Shown here: piece after piece, positions 17,186 to 26,620 of the stretch
Layout: each line of letters begins with the position of its first letter
How positions within the stretch are numbered: position 1 is the first letter of the stretch
NCBI GenBank assembly: GCA_002699125.1
Contig: PABI01000080.1
Coordinates: 1 to 64,000 of the forward strand
DNA: 64,000 nucleotides
Reading direction: 5' to 3'
DNA from: Anaerolineaceae bacterium
GTDB lineage: Bacteria > Chloroflexota > Anaerolineae > Promineifilales > Promineifilaceae
Notes under the pieces: model-generated
Database searches by the model: none
What the model saw: only the letters and a program-made list of their open reading frames with translations
Told to the model about the DNA's origin: nothing
Program-made: the position numbers and the translations under genes

Positions 17186-18367
17186 GTGACTGACAAAGCA
17201 ATTGCCTGGATTGATGATGAAATTGCCGCCCTAAAAGAGGCCGGCTTGTTTAACCGCATTCGCACGATCGAGTCGCCAATGGATGGGCATGTGACGATCG
17301 ACGGCCGTTCCCTGCTAAACTTTTGCGCCAACAACTACTTGGGATTGGCCAACCATCCCCGGCTGCGAAAAGCTGTCAAAGAAGCTGTTGATCAATATGG
17401 CGTCGGGCCAGGGGCCGTGCGCACCATCGCCGGCACGATGACACTGCATATTCAGCTTGAGGAGCGGCTGGCGGCCTTCAAGCGGGCCGAAGCCTGCATC
17501 ACCCTGCAAAGCGGCTTCACGGCCAATTTAGCCACGATTCCGGCGTTGGTAGGCCGTGGCGACGTCATCTTTTCTGATGAGCTAAACCATGCCAGCATTA
17601 TCGACGGCTCCCGGCTCAGCCGGGCTACCGTTGTGCGTTATGCGCATAACAATGTCGATGACCTGCGCCAGAAGATTGCCGAGACGACCGAATACGGCCG
17701 TCGCCTCATTGTCACCGACGGCGTGTTTAGCATGGATGGCGACATCGCCCCGCTTGACAAAATTTGCGAGGTGGCCGAAGAACACGACATCTTGTTAATG
17801 GTGGATGACGCGCACGGCGAGGGCGTGTTGGGCGAGGGCGGCCGCGGCATTGTGGACCACTTTGGCCTGCACGGCCGTGTGGACATTGAAGTCGGCACTC
17901 TCAGCAAAGCGTTTGGCGTGATGGGTGGCCTGGTGGCCGGTAAACAACCTATCATCGACTGGCTGCGGCAGCGGGGACGGCCGTTCCTCTTCTCCAGCGC
18001 CTTAACCGTGCCGGATACGGCCGCTTGCCTGGCCGCCGTTGAACTGCTGCAAGAATCCACCGAACTGGTCGATCGCCTGTGGAACAATGCAGCGCTCTTC
18101 AAAAAAGAGATGCAAAATATGGGCTTCGACACCGGCGTGACCCAAACCCCCATCGTGCCCGTGATGCTCGGTGAAGCCACCCTGGCCCAAAAGTTTAGCC
18201 AGCGGCTGTTTGAAGAGGGCGTGTTTGCCATGGCCATTGGTTACCCCACCGTGCCGCAGGGCAAAGCGCGCATTCGCGTTATGAATTCCGCTGCGCATAG
18301 TCATAATGATTTGGAAGTTGCCCTGGATGTGTTCGGTCGTGTGGGCAAGGAACTGGGCGTTATTTAA
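17186..18367 (+). CDS. kbl: Glycine C-acetyltransferase / 2-amino-3-ketobutyrate CoA ligase (393 aa)
   Basis: GTG start with TAGGAGAG upstream. It is a PLP-dependent alpha-oxoamine synthase: [60 protein letters not shown] and the PLP lysine in [12 protein letters not shown]. The length and the N-terminal region fit Kbl, which splits 2-amino-3-ketobutyrate with CoA to glycine and acetyl-CoA in threonine breakdown. A threonine dehydrogenase gene, the usual partner, is not adjacent. 8-amino-7-oxononanoate synthase is the main alternative, but no biotin genes are near. Confidence 0.88.
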   Translation: MTDKAIAWIDDEIAALKEAGLFNRIRTIESPMDGHVTIDGRSLLNFCANNYLGLANHPRLRKAVKEAVDQYGVGPGAVRTIAGTMTLHIQLEERLAAFKRAEACITLQSGFTANLATIPALVGRGDVIFSDELNHASIIDGSRLSRATVVRYAHNNVDDLRQKIAETTEYGRRLIVTDGVFSMDGDIAPLDKICEVAEEHDILLMVDDAHGEGVLGEGGRGIVDHFGLHGRVDIEVGTLSKAFGVMGGLVAGKQPIIDWLRQRGRPFLFSSALTVPDTAACLAAVELLQESTELVDRLWNNAALFKKEMQNMGFDTGVTQTPIVPVMLGEATLAQKFSQRLFEEGVFAMAIGYPTVPQGKARIRVMNSAAHSHNDLEVALDVFGRVGKELGVI

Positions 18368-18412
18368 TCTGCGTCCCACAAATGCTTCCTGGCTGGGCCA
18401 GGCAAACATAAC

Positions 18413-18480
18413 TGTCATTCCTGCGAAGGCAGGAATCCACTCTAGTCCAGAAGGTGGATACCCGCCTTCGCGGGTATGAC
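18413..18480. repeat. GTCATTCCTGCGAAGG dispersed repeat with double hairpin
   Basis: It starts TGTCATTCCTGCGAAGGCAGG and ends ACCCGCCTTCGCGGGTATGACA: two small hairpins within a larger inverted repeat (TGTCAT.../...ATGACA). This is a style of repeat found between genes in many bacterial phyla. A shorter relative lies at 47136-47163. Confidence 0.75.
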
Positions 18481-18511
18481 ATCTGTACAATGATAAGTTA
18501 AGAAGAAAAGA

Positions 18512-18548
18512 AAACCCCTGGCAGGTAAGTAAAATCTGCCAGGGGTTT
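18512..18548. terminator. Bidirectional terminator hairpin
   Basis: AAACCCCTGGCAG (18512-18524) is perfectly inverted as CTGCCAGGGGTTT (18536-18548). It sits between the convergent kbl gene and the minus-strand gene at 18576 and can serve both. Confidence 0.85.
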
Positions 18549-18575
18549 GTTTATCGGGGTAGATAGTGTTAGGGC

Positions 18576-18992
18576 TTAGACACCGACGCTGCGTATGTGC
18601 AGCGCTTGCAGGAACTTCTGCCGCAGTTCGGGGAAGGCCAGCAGCTTTTGGAAGATGGAGGGATAACGCGCGCCAATATCTTCGCCTTTGTAGGCGGACT
18701 CAGCTACCTGGGGCAGCCAATCATAATCGGTGGGAACCAAGGTGGCGCCACACCCTTGCACCTGGTCCAGCAGCTCCAAAAAGGCATCCCCGGCTTCTGG
18801 CCAGGCATTCAGGCTGATAAGCTGCCGCCTTAATGTCTTGATGCCATCATCGTGGATGGAAGCGCCATTGCCATTAGACGATCGCGCTAAATTGGACTGC
18901 TCAGACTCATATGGTTTAGTCGATTGCCAAATTCTCGTTTCTGTAAAATGGCTCACTCGTTGGCTCCTGTTCAACCCACTAATTATTTTCAT
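18576..18992 (-). CDS. Small protein of unknown function (about 138 aa)
   Basis: The family is not recognised. The start is uncertain: ATG at 18992 (MKIISGLNRSQ) is used here, but ATG at 19043 would add 17 residues. The C-terminal 75 residues look like an ordered helical domain (FLELLDQVQGCGATLVPTDY, then GARYPSIFQKLLAFPELRQK). The N-terminal part is Ser/Asn-rich and probably flexible. There is no signal peptide or obvious catalytic motif. It lies between a terminator and the beta-CASP nuclease gene. Codon use is similar to the neighbours. Confidence 0.55.
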   Translation of the reverse strand: MKIISGLNRSQRVSHFTETRIWQSTKPYESEQSNLARSSNGNGASIHDDGIKTLRRQLISLNAWPEAGDAFLELLDQVQGCGATLVPTDYDWLPQVAESAYKGEDIGARYPSIFQKLLAFPELRQKFLQALHIRSVGV

Positions 18993-19265
18993 GGGAACTA
19001 CCAGAGAAGCAAAGAAATATTGATGGATAGTCCAACAACTCATTTGCTTCTTTTAACTGTCTCGCCACAGACCCCGTTATCCTACAAAACTCATTTGGCG
19101 AAACAGTAAACTTTTCTAAAAGAAATGAACACGGCCGTTTCCAATCTCTCTTAAAGGTCGAAATGAAACGGCCGTTACATACACTATAACAAATTAGCAG
19201 GGGGTAAGGGCATAGGAATCCTTGGCTAGGAGGACCAAAGCTTCCCTGACCACTTTTGGCGGAGT

Positions 19266-20675
19266 TTAGATGGTGAACTTCTGTCCAAGCTGGGGCACGG
19301 CTACATTGGCAAACCCCTGTTCCTGGCGCAAAGCATCGGCAAAAGCAAGGGAGGCGTCTTCTTCGCCGTGCACAATGAAGGTGTGAGACGGCCGTGGCTG
19401 CAAATGTCCTGTCCAATCCAAAAGCTCGGCCCGGTCGGCATGGGCGCTTAACCCGTTGATGGTCGCTACTTGCGCATTGAGCGAATATTCCTCACCAAAA
19501 ATGCGAATCTTGGGCTGCTTTTCCACAATGCGCCGCCCCAGCGTATGTGGCGCTTGCCAGCCCACAATTAAAACCGTGTTGCGCGGATCTTCCACATTGT
19601 TTTTCAGGTGATGCAAAATGCGTCCTGCCTCGGCCATGCCGCTGGCGCTGATGATGATGGCCGGTTCGCGCAAAAAATTCAGCTCTTTGGATTCGCTGGT
19701 GGCCCGCGTGTAGCGCATCATATCAAAACCGAACGGGTCATTGTTGCGGTCACTAGACAGGAATTCGTGGGTCTCTTCGTCGTACGCTTCCGGGTGCAGC
19801 CGGTAGATGCCGGTGGCGTCGATAGCCAGGGGGCTGTCTACATAGACAGGCAGCTTGGGCGGGATATCGCGCGATTCCACCAGATGGTGCAGGCGGTAAA
19901 CCAGTTCCTGCGTACGACCTACAGCAAAGGCGGGCACAATGAGCTTGCCGCCGCGCTGGAATGTTTCGTTGACGATTTTCTCCAGCTTGTCGGTGGCTTC
20001 TTCAATATGTTCATGGTAACGGTTGCCGTAAGTGCTTTCGATGAGCAGCACATCGGCACGGTCCAGGAAGGCCGGATCGCGCAAAATGGGGCGGTTGGGG
20101 CGGCCGATGTCACCGCTAAACACCAGGCGCACGTCGCGTCCGGCGGCCTGGTCGGCAATGTCCAGCACCACAATGGCAGACCCAAGAATATGCCCGGCGT
20201 CGTAAAAGGTAAGAGTGATGTTGGGGGTGAGTTTGTACGGCCGTTCATACCCAATCCCAATAAAATTTTTCAGGCTCTCCACCGCATCTTCCATCGTGTA
20301 GATGGGTTCCAGCAGCGGCAAATTTTGCCGTTCCCGCTTTTTATTCACATATTCAATGTCGTATTGCTGAATTTTGGCACTGTCACGCAGCATGATGGCG
20401 CACAGGTCGCGGGTGGCGTAGGTGCAAACAATATCGCCAGTAAAACCGCTTTTGACCAGATTGGGGATGTTGCCGCTGTGGTCGATGTGAGCATGGGACA
20501 GCACTAAAATGTCTACTTCCGCCGCATTATAAGGTAAGTTTTGGTTGCGACTGTAGCTTTCTTTGCGGGAGCCCTGGTACAGGCCGCAGTCCAACAATAT
20601 TTTGAGACCGTTTACCTCTACCAGATGCTGAGAACCGGTGACTGTGCGTACCGCACCATGAAACGTAATCTCCAT
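19266..20675 (-). CDS. MBL-fold beta-CASP ribonuclease-like protein (469 aa)
   Basis: ATG 20675 follows GGAGAA. Metallo-beta-lactamase motif HAHIDH at residues 61-66, further ligands in FSGDIGRPNRPIL, then the beta-CASP insert and the C-terminal RNA-specificity (RMMBL) motif GLSAHADRAELLDW and IVHGEED. This is the group of bacterial proteins related to archaeal CPSF/aCPSF2 and to TTHA0252, an RNA endonuclease. It likely processes or degrades RNA; the next gene upstream on the same strand is RNase D, which supports an RNA role. No KH domain is present. Confidence 0.9.
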   Translation of the reverse strand: MEITFHGAVRTVTGSQHLVEVNGLKILLDCGLYQGSRKESYSRNQNLPYNAAEVDILVLSHAHIDHSGNIPNLVKSGFTGDIVCTYATRDLCAIMLRDSAKIQQYDIEYVNKKRERQNLPLLEPIYTMEDAVESLKNFIGIGYERPYKLTPNITLTFYDAGHILGSAIVVLDIADQAAGRDVRLVFSGDIGRPNRPILRDPAFLDRADVLLIESTYGNRYHEHIEEATDKLEKIVNETFQRGGKLIVPAFAVGRTQELVYRLHHLVESRDIPPKLPVYVDSPLAIDATGIYRLHPEAYDEETHEFLSSDRNNDPFGFDMMRYTRATSESKELNFLREPAIIISASGMAEAGRILHHLKNNVEDPRNTVLIVGWQAPHTLGRRIVEKQPKIRIFGEEYSLNAQVATINGLSAHADRAELLDWTGHLQPRPSHTFIVHGEEDASLAFADALRQEQGFANVAVPQLGQKFTI

Positions 20676-20692
20676 TATTTTCTCCTTTTTTG

Positions 20693-20764
20693 AGCCACAG
20701 AGTTCACAGAGGTTTTTGAGATTAGTCTCAAATTCTCCCCCGTTCTCTCTTTTCTCTGCGGCTA
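20693..20764. repeat. Diverged copy of the GCCACAGAG MITE-like element
   Basis: Begins GAGCCACAGAGTTCACAGAG, contains TTTTTGAGATTAGTCTCAAATTCTC (itself palindromic at GAGATTAGTCTC) and ends CTCTTTTCTCTGCGGCTAAT. It shares order and words with the elements at 33680-33771 (inverse) and 59160-59257 (same orientation) but is more diverged. It fills the gap between the RNase D and beta-CASP nuclease genes. Confidence 0.75.
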
Positions 20765-21898
20765 ATTTCCGGCTTCGCGGAGGACAGCCAAAATATCTTC
20801 GGCGTATGTTTGGTGTCGCCAGGATCCGACTTCGTCAATTTCGGCCAGTTCGGCTTTATTTTTGGGATTTTTCAGAGCGATGGCCCATAGGGCATCTTTG
20901 CTGATGATGACGTCTGATTCCACGCCGCGCCGGCTGGCTGTGTTTTTGCGCCAGGTGTGCAGCCGGTCGAACCGGTTCATGACCTCTTCCGGGGGACGTT
21001 GACTGCGCTGGGGGAAGGCGGGATGGGGAGCGTTTAGCCCTTCAGCAATGATGTTCAGCACCTGACGGCCGTATCTTCGCGTTTGTCCGGCCGTCATGCC
21101 GTACACATCGCGCAAGGCAGACAGATTGGTTGGGGTCGTTTGGGCCAGCTCAATGAGCGTTTTGTCGTGGAAAATTTTGAACAGTGGCCGGTCGCGCTGG
21201 CGGGCTTCCTGATCCCGGTAGATGGCCAATGCTTTTAGCACCGCTTGCTGCTGCCGGGTGAGATCATACGCGCCGCTGATAGACCAAAAATCGTTGTCGG
21301 GGTCAAACTCATTGTCGCTGAGCTTGACGTGGGTTTGTTCAGCGAAGGTTTCGGCCGCTTCTTCCAGCCGTCCCGCAGCGGCTAACTCTTTTTCCAGATG
21401 GTCACGCAGCTGGAGCAGATGGTGGGTATCTAGTTGGGCGTAGACAAGCTGTTCGGGAGATAACGGCCGTTTACACCAGTTCGACTTTTGGTACCGCTTA
21501 TTCAGTTTAACACCAAAAACCTCGGCCAACATGTTGGCCAATCCGTAGCGTGGATAGCCCAAAATGCGGGCGGCCCACATCGTATCGAACAAATTTTGCA
21601 GCTGCCAATCAAACTGTCGCTTCAGCAGCGTGAGATCATATTCGGCGGCATGAAAAACCTTTTCTATTTGCGGGTTTTGGATGATGTCACCCAGTCCGCT
21701 TAGGTCACGCACGCCGAGGGGATCGATGATGTAATCTTGCCCAGGGATCGTGATTTGGACGAGACATACCTCTTCACGGTAGGCGTACATGCTGTTGGCT
21801 TCTAAATCGATGGCTAAGCGGGGTTCTGCCTGTAGTTTTTGCAAACAAAGGTGCCAATCGGACTGCGTTGTAATGAGTTTATGTGGCGGTAATTTCAC
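20762..21898 (-). CDS. rnd: Ribonuclease D (378 aa)
   Basis: A DEDDy 3'-5' exonuclease domain covers residues 1-190: AIDLEANSMYAY (D31, E33), HAAEYDLTLLKRQ and the final YAQLDTHHLLQL (Tyr and Asp). An HRDC-like helical region follows (about 215-290: QQQAVLKALAIYRDQEARQR), then a C-terminal helical extension. RNase D trims the 3' ends of tRNA and other stable RNAs. Both Exo and HRDC parts are present, so the gene appears intact. It is transcribed toward the MBL-fold nuclease gene. Confidence 0.93.
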   Translation of the reverse strand: MKLPPHKLITTQSDWHLCLQKLQAEPRLAIDLEANSMYAYREEVCLVQITIPGQDYIIDPLGVRDLSGLGDIIQNPQIEKVFHAAEYDLTLLKRQFDWQLQNLFDTMWAARILGYPRYGLANMLAEVFGVKLNKRYQKSNWCKRPLSPEQLVYAQLDTHHLLQLRDHLEKELAAAGRLEEAAETFAEQTHVKLSDNEFDPDNDFWSISGAYDLTRQQQAVLKALAIYRDQEARQRDRPLFKIFHDKTLIELAQTTPTNLSALRDVYGMTAGQTRRYGRQVLNIIAEGLNAPHPAFPQRSQRPPEEVMNRFDRLHTWRKNTASRRGVESDVIISKDALWAIALKNPKNKAELAEIDEVGSWRHQTYAEDILAVLREAGN

Positions 21899-22022
21899 AA
21901 AGATGCTCCGTAGAAAGGTTCCGTAACAATGACCCTCATTATAGCATTTTGGTCAAGCAGGTGGGTCTGGCTGCTAGTGGGTTCTCATTTTTACGCGATG
22001 GGTTATGAGGTCGCAATGGTAT

Positions 22023-22988
22023 TTAGGCGCTATGCTTTAAAACGGCCGTTTCGTACCACTCCCAAAAGCGCCGCACCCCTTCTTCCACCGAAATTTGCGG
22101 ATTGTAACCCAGCAGGCGGCGGGCTTTGCTGATGTCGGCTTCGTTTTTGACGAAATCGGCCGCCAATCGCGGTCTGTGAAACACGTTTGCTTTTTGGCCA
22201 CCCGCTGCCTCGATCAGCTCGACAAACTCCTTGAGCTGAATCGGTTCACCGCGTCCCAGGTTGATGATTTCATACCCCAGCGGTTTGTCCAGCGCCGCCA
22301 CCACACCGTCGGTGATGTCGTCGATGTAGGTCCAGTCGCGGTACATGTTGCCGCTGTCATACAGGGGAATCTGGATGCCTTTGGCTACGCTTTCGGCCAC
22401 AAGATAGGCCATCATGTCGGGACGGCCGTTTGGCCCATAAACGGTAAAAAAGCGAACGGCCGTAAAATTTAGCCCGTACAAATGGTGATAAGCGTAGCCC
22501 AAAATTTCAGCGGCGCGCTTGGCCGCGGCATACGGCTGCAAAGGCCGGTCACACGGATCCGTCTCTACAAACGGAATTTGGCTGGTATTGCCATACACGG
22601 AGGAGGTGGAAGCCATAACAAAGTTTTGCACCGTGCCCGCGGCGCGAGCCGCATCCAGCAAGTTTTGCGTGCCGTTCAGGTTTACTTCCACGTACAATTC
22701 CGGGTACTGCACCGCGTTGCGCACACCCGCCATCGCCGCCAGGTGGGCCACTGCTTCAAACTTTTCGCTGGCGAACAGGTCAAACATCGCCTGTCGCTGG
22801 CGGATGTCATCTTCCACCATGTGGAAGTTGGGGTAAGCGGCTAATCGCTGGGCATTTGCGCGCTTTTTGGCGGGATCGTAATAATCGTTAAAGTTGTCCA
22901 GCCCCACGACTTTATCGCCCCGTTTGGCTAACTTTTCCGCTAAATTGCTACCAATGAATCCGGCTGCGCCGGTGACGAGTATTTTCAT
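22023..22988 (-). CDS. NAD-dependent nucleotide-sugar epimerase, UDP-glucuronate 4-epimerase-like (321 aa)
   Basis: ATG 22988 (MKILVTGAAGFIGSNLA) is chosen because it starts the Rossmann fold; the open frame upstream runs into recJ. NAD loop GAAGFIG, catalytic Tyr-Lys in YAAAKRAAE, and NFNDYYDPAKKRANAQRL, the loop typical of UDP-glucuronate 4-epimerases (GalE-like). It would convert UDP-GlcA to UDP-GalA for envelope polysaccharides, which fits the many glycosyltransferases nearby. UDP-glucose 4-epimerase remains possible. It lies 32 bases after recJ. Confidence 0.88.
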   Translation of the reverse strand: MKILVTGAAGFIGSNLAEKLAKRGDKVVGLDNFNDYYDPAKKRANAQRLAAYPNFHMVEDDIRQRQAMFDLFASEKFEAVAHLAAMAGVRNAVQYPELYVEVNLNGTQNLLDAARAAGTVQNFVMASTSSVYGNTSQIPFVETDPCDRPLQPYAAAKRAAEILGYAYHHLYGLNFTAVRFFTVYGPNGRPDMMAYLVAESVAKGIQIPLYDSGNMYRDWTYIDDITDGVVAALDKPLGYEIINLGRGEPIQLKEFVELIEAAGGQKANVFHRPRLAADFVKNEADISKARRLLGYNPQISVEEGVRRFWEWYETAVLKHSA

Positions 22989-23020
22989 GATTTCTTTATG
23001 TAAACCAATGCGATTTTGGC

Positions 23021-24745
23021 CTAAATTTGTGACGGCCGTATATCCTGCACCATCAACTGTAAATTGCGATTGCCACGCCATTCGTTAACGCTAATACTGT
23101 ACACCAAATCGACGGTTTGGGGCAGATGGCTGGCCCACTCACCCTGGCGGAACGCGATGGCGCCAATCTCCCGGTAGCCAGTGATGCTGCCGGCGGCCAG
23201 CGTTAGCTGCAAATGCGCTCCATCCTGCCCCACGGCCCGGTGGTGAATCACCTCCACGCCCCGGCTCAGGAACACCGGCTGCGGATTGGCCGCCCCGGTT
23301 GGTTCCAGCTGCTGTAAATGTTCAAACAACGCCCAATCCACATCATCCAGCTCAATTTCGGCATCGATGGTCAGGGTGGGAATCAGCTCCACGTCGCGTA
23401 GCTTGCGTTCGGCCACGTCGGTGATGCGGTTGAGGAATTCGGGCAGGTTGGCGTTGCGCACAGTGAACCCGGCGGCCTGGGCGTGACCGCCATGCCGCAC
23501 CAGCAAATCGGCCACCTCATCCAGGGCATCGGTGATGTGAAATTTGTCGATGGAGCGGCAGGAGCCGCGGCTCTCTTCTTCACCCTGTTCCATAACGATG
23601 GCCGGGCGGTAATGCTTTTCGGCCAGACGGCTGGCTACCAGCCCCACCACGCCAGAAACGAAGCTCTCGTCGGCGGCGATGAGGATGGGGGCATCTGGCT
23701 CAACCATGCCTTCTGCCAGCGTGCTGAGTTCGGCGGTGAGCTTTTGCCGTTGGCGATTGAGCTTGTCCAGCTCGTTGGCGTAGCGGTTGGCGTCATTGCT
23801 GTTGTTGGCGGCCAGCAGGCGGGCGGCGCTGTAGGCGTGGGCCAGGCGTCCGGCGGCATTAATGCGCGGTCCGATGCCAAAGGCAATCGATTCGGCCGTG
23901 AGATTGCCAGGTGTCAAACGAGCAGCACGAGCAATCGCGGCAATGCCGGCCCGCTTGGAGTTGTTAAGCGACTCCAGCCCGTCGATGACCAGCCTGCGGT
24001 TTTCTTTGAGCAGCGGCGCCAGATCGGCCACGGTGCCGATGGCGACGAGGTCGAGTAATTCAGCCTCGCTGAACGTGGCACGGTCGGGGCGGGACTGCTT
24101 GAGCGCCTGGGCCAGCTTGTATGCCAGGCCGACGCCGGCCAGCATGTCGTCGGGGTAAGTGGAGTCGGGGCGTTTGGGGTTGATAACGGCCGTTCCCGGC
24201 GGCATCTTTGGTCCCAAACTGTGATGATCGGTGATGATCATCTCCAGGCCAATCTGGTTGGCATGTTCCACCTCAAACACGGAGCGAATGCCGCAGTCCA
24301 CCGTAATGACCAGATCGGCTCCCTTTTCTTTGAGTTCGGTGAGGGCTTCGACGTTGAGACCGTAGCCTTCATCAACGCGGTCGGGGATGTACGGCCGTAC
24401 CAGATTGCGATCCACGCCCAAGCCACGCAGCGCCTGGGTGAGCAGCACCGTGCTGGTTACGCCATCGGCATCAAAATCGCCGTAAACAACAATCACTTCT
24501 TCATTATCAATCGCCTGCTCGATGCGGGCGACGGCCTTGTCCATGTCCGGCAGCAAATACGGGTCGGTCGATTCCAGGTACCGGCCTTCTAAAAAAGCTT
24601 GAACGGCCGCCGGCTCGATGATGCCCCGGTTATACAGCACCTGAAGCATGACGGGGTGAATATGGCCAAATTTTTCCTGAACGTGGTCCGGCACTGCGGG
24701 GGCGACCTGCCAGATATTTTTACGCAATGTATTGGGTCGATTCAT
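23021..24745 (-). CDS. recJ: Single-stranded-DNA-specific exonuclease RecJ (574 aa)
   Basis: ATG 24745 (MNRPNTLRKNIWQVAP) is the likely start. DHH-family motifs: VVYGDFDADGVTSTVLL, VDCGIRS, ITDHHSLGPKMP, then the DHHA1 domain with RSIDKFHITDAL and GGHAQAAGFTV, and an OB-like C-terminal domain. RecJ degrades single-stranded DNA 5' to 3' in recombination and mismatch repair. The length matches the family. The stop is 32 bases before the epimerase start. Confidence 0.95.
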   Translation of the reverse strand: MNRPNTLRKNIWQVAPAVPDHVQEKFGHIHPVMLQVLYNRGIIEPAAVQAFLEGRYLESTDPYLLPDMDKAVARIEQAIDNEEVIVVYGDFDADGVTSTVLLTQALRGLGVDRNLVRPYIPDRVDEGYGLNVEALTELKEKGADLVITVDCGIRSVFEVEHANQIGLEMIITDHHSLGPKMPPGTAVINPKRPDSTYPDDMLAGVGLAYKLAQALKQSRPDRATFSEAELLDLVAIGTVADLAPLLKENRRLVIDGLESLNNSKRAGIAAIARAARLTPGNLTAESIAFGIGPRINAAGRLAHAYSAARLLAANNSNDANRYANELDKLNRQRQKLTAELSTLAEGMVEPDAPILIAADESFVSGVVGLVASRLAEKHYRPAIVMEQGEEESRGSCRSIDKFHITDALDEVADLLVRHGGHAQAAGFTVRNANLPEFLNRITDVAERKLRDVELIPTLTIDAEIELDDVDWALFEHLQQLEPTGAANPQPVFLSRGVEVIHHRAVGQDGAHLQLTLAAGSITGYREIGAIAFRQGEWASHLPQTVDLVYSISVNEWRGNRNLQLMVQDIRPSQI

Positions 24746-24942
24746 AGCTCCAAATAGTAACACGGAGCAGGAGCGCTTGCCAGCCAGGAATCGTCAATTG
24801 CTTGCTTACCGTGAGGCCATCTGCTACTGTATTTAGGCACAAGAGGTCCAAAAATCAAACTTGAATAGGGATGCTGTTTTGTTGAGGTATTTTTGAATAT
24901 CTCAACTGGTTGTCTGTTTTCTCAGGCAAGAAGGAGAAACTG

Positions 24943-25410
24943 ATGGAAATTGTACGAACCGTTCGAGATTTGCTGCGGAAGCGTGAGCTTGAGGTGTGGA
25001 CCATTGGCCCTGACGATACCGTTTACCAGGCACTTCAGGTGATGGCCGATAAAAATGTGGGGGCGCTGCCGGTGATGGAGGCGGAGAAGCTCATTGGCAT
25101 TTTTTCTGAACGGGATTATGCGCGCAAGGTGATTTTGCACGGCCGTTCCTCCAAGGAGCTGCTGGTGAAAGAGATCATGAGCAGCCGCGTGGCCTACGTG
25201 CGCCCCAACCAGACCATCGACGACTGCATGGCGCTGATGACCAACCTGAGAATTCGCCATCTGCCCGTGCTGGATGGCGATGCGCTGGTGGGCATGGTTT
25301 CCATGCGCGACGTGGTGGAAGACATTATCTCCGAGCAAGATTTTATCATCGAGCAGTTGGTAAACTATATTCAAAACGAGCGCAGCCCGGTTCCCCCGGC
25401 GACGCCGTGA
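24943..25410 (+). CDS. Twin CBS domain protein (155 aa)
   Basis: ATG 24943 lies six bases after AGGAG (24932-24936). Two CBS repeats occupy nearly the whole protein: VWTIGPDDTVYQALQVMADK ... LIGIFSERDYARKVIL and AYVRPNQTIDDCMALMTNLR ... LVGMVSMRDVVEDII. Such stand-alone pairs bind adenine nucleotides and regulate other proteins; the partner is unknown. The gene is divergent from recJ. Confidence 0.92.
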   Translation: MEIVRTVRDLLRKRELEVWTIGPDDTVYQALQVMADKNVGALPVMEAEKLIGIFSERDYARKVILHGRSSKELLVKEIMSSRVAYVRPNQTIDDCMALMTNLRIRHLPVLDGDALVGMVSMRDVVEDIISEQDFIIEQLVNYIQNERSPVPPATP

Positions 25411-25464
25411 GTTTGTCAACCCCCAATCAAATACGATGATTAACCCATTAAGCGAGGCGTTGAG

Positions 25465-25782
25465 ATGGGAAGAATAGTTATTGCTTGTTACAAACCCAAA
25501 CCCGGCAAAGAAGCGGAGCTAGACGTATTGATGAAAACACACCTGCCTATTTTGCGGAAAGAGGGATTAGCGACGGACCGAAAATCCATCATCATGCGGG
25601 CAAGTGATGGCACGGTGGTTGAAGTGTTTGAGTGGATGTCCGATGAGGCAATGGCGGCGGCGCATGAGAATACGGCCGTGCAAAAAATGTGGCAGGCTTA
25701 CGCCGAGGTGTGCGATTACGTTCCCCTTTCCACTCTCAAAGAAACCGAAGACCTGTTTGCCGCATTCACACCACTCAAATAG
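25465..25782 (+). CDS. ABM-domain (antibiotic biosynthesis monooxygenase-like) protein (105 aa)
   Basis: Start ATG 25465 follows GAGGCG. The alpha+beta dimeric barrel pattern is visible: RIVIACYKPKPGKEAELDVL, MRASDGTVVEVFEWMSDEA and a helix with AAHENTAVQKMWQAYAEVCD. Many such small proteins are stress-related or of unknown function. It lies 54 bases after the CBS gene and contains an ACGGCCGT octamer, so it belongs to the resident genome, unlike the three genes after it. Confidence 0.75.
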   Translation: MGRIVIACYKPKPGKEAELDVLMKTHLPILRKEGLATDRKSIIMRASDGTVVEVFEWMSDEAMAAAHENTAVQKMWQAYAEVCDYVPLSTLKETEDLFAAFTPLK

Positions 25783-25832
25783 AAAATCAAATCGTCCCTT
25801 GTGCAGAATCTCGTTTTGAGATATTATTCGCT

Positions 25833-26120
25833 ATGCACATTATTTCACGAAAGGCATTGAAGCAATTTTGGGAACAATATCCTGATAGTCAAAGTTCATT
25901 GAGCCGTTGGTACAAAATTGTGGAAAAAACGGAGTTTGGCAGCTTTGGGGAACTGCGGAACATATTCCCCTCTGCTGACAAAGTTGGTGATTTAATTGTG
26001 TTTAACATTGGTGGAAACAAGTATCGCCTGATTGTTTCCATTCATTTCAATCGCAACAAGGTCTATATTCGCCATGTATTGACTCACGCAGAGTATGACA
26101 AAGGGGCGTGGAAAAAATGA
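25833..26120 (+). CDS. higB: HigB-family toxin, mRNA interferase-like (95 aa)
   Basis: ATG 25833 starts MHIISRKALKQFWEQYP, and the C-terminal half has the HigB signature YRLIVSIHFNRNKVYIRHVL then THAEYDKGAW. Toxins of this RelE-like group cleave mRNA at the ribosome. Its stop overlaps the ATG of the antitoxin gene (ATGA), the usual toxin-first HigBA order. AT-rich compared with neighbours, without ACGGCCGT, which suggests acquisition. Confidence 0.92.
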   Translation: MHIISRKALKQFWEQYPDSQSSLSRWYKIVEKTEFGSFGELRNIFPSADKVGDLIVFNIGGNKYRLIVSIHFNRNKVYIRHVLTHAEYDKGAWKK

Positions 26121-26515
26121 CAGTAATGATTCAAGACATTCAACCGCATTGGACAGCGATTCGTCAATTCATGACCATTCGTAGCGAGCAAGATTATGAT
26201 CGTTTAGTGGCTCAAATGAATGAACTTATTGATGAAGTCGGCACAAATGAAACTCACCCAATGTATGAATTTTTAGATACGTTGGGCACGATCCTTCACG
26301 CATATGAAGAAAAACAGCATCCCATACCGCAGGCAAGCGGAGCTGAGGTTTTGCAATATCTGATGGAGGAACATGACTTGCGACAATCAGACCTGCCAGA
26401 AATTGGTTCGCAGGGCGTTGTCTCTGAAATTCTCAATGGCAAAAGAGAGCTAAACGTACGCCAAATCCGGGAACTGGCTCAGCGGTTTCATGTGTCGCCT
26501 GCTGTGTTTATTTGA
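26117..26515 (+). CDS. higA: HigA-family antitoxin with XRE helix-turn-helix (132 aa)
   Basis: ATG 26117 overlaps the toxin stop. The N-terminal part is helical and acidic (DRLVAQMNELIDEVGTNETH), and the C-terminal helix-turn-helix is EVLQYLMEEHDLRQSDLPEI ... VSEILNGKRELNVRQIRELA. It neutralises HigB and represses the operon. Position and coupling to higB make the assignment firm. Confidence 0.92.
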   Translation: MTVMIQDIQPHWTAIRQFMTIRSEQDYDRLVAQMNELIDEVGTNETHPMYEFLDTLGTILHAYEEKQHPIPQASGAEVLQYLMEEHDLRQSDLPEIGSQGVVSEILNGKRELNVRQIRELAQRFHVSPAVFI

Positions 26516-26620
26516 GCCTTTTATAACCAGATATTCGATTTGGTTTCCACACTACTCAGTGAGGAGAGCCGAAGTTAAATTTGCTTCTCTTTAAGCTTAA
26601 GCATCTTATGATGAGAGACA

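Noticed and set aside
19608-20507. 299-residue plus-strand open frame inside the beta-CASP nuclease gene
   Set aside because: The minus-strand gene is a clear MBL-fold protein with all motifs; the opposite frame has an implausible composition and is a shadow.
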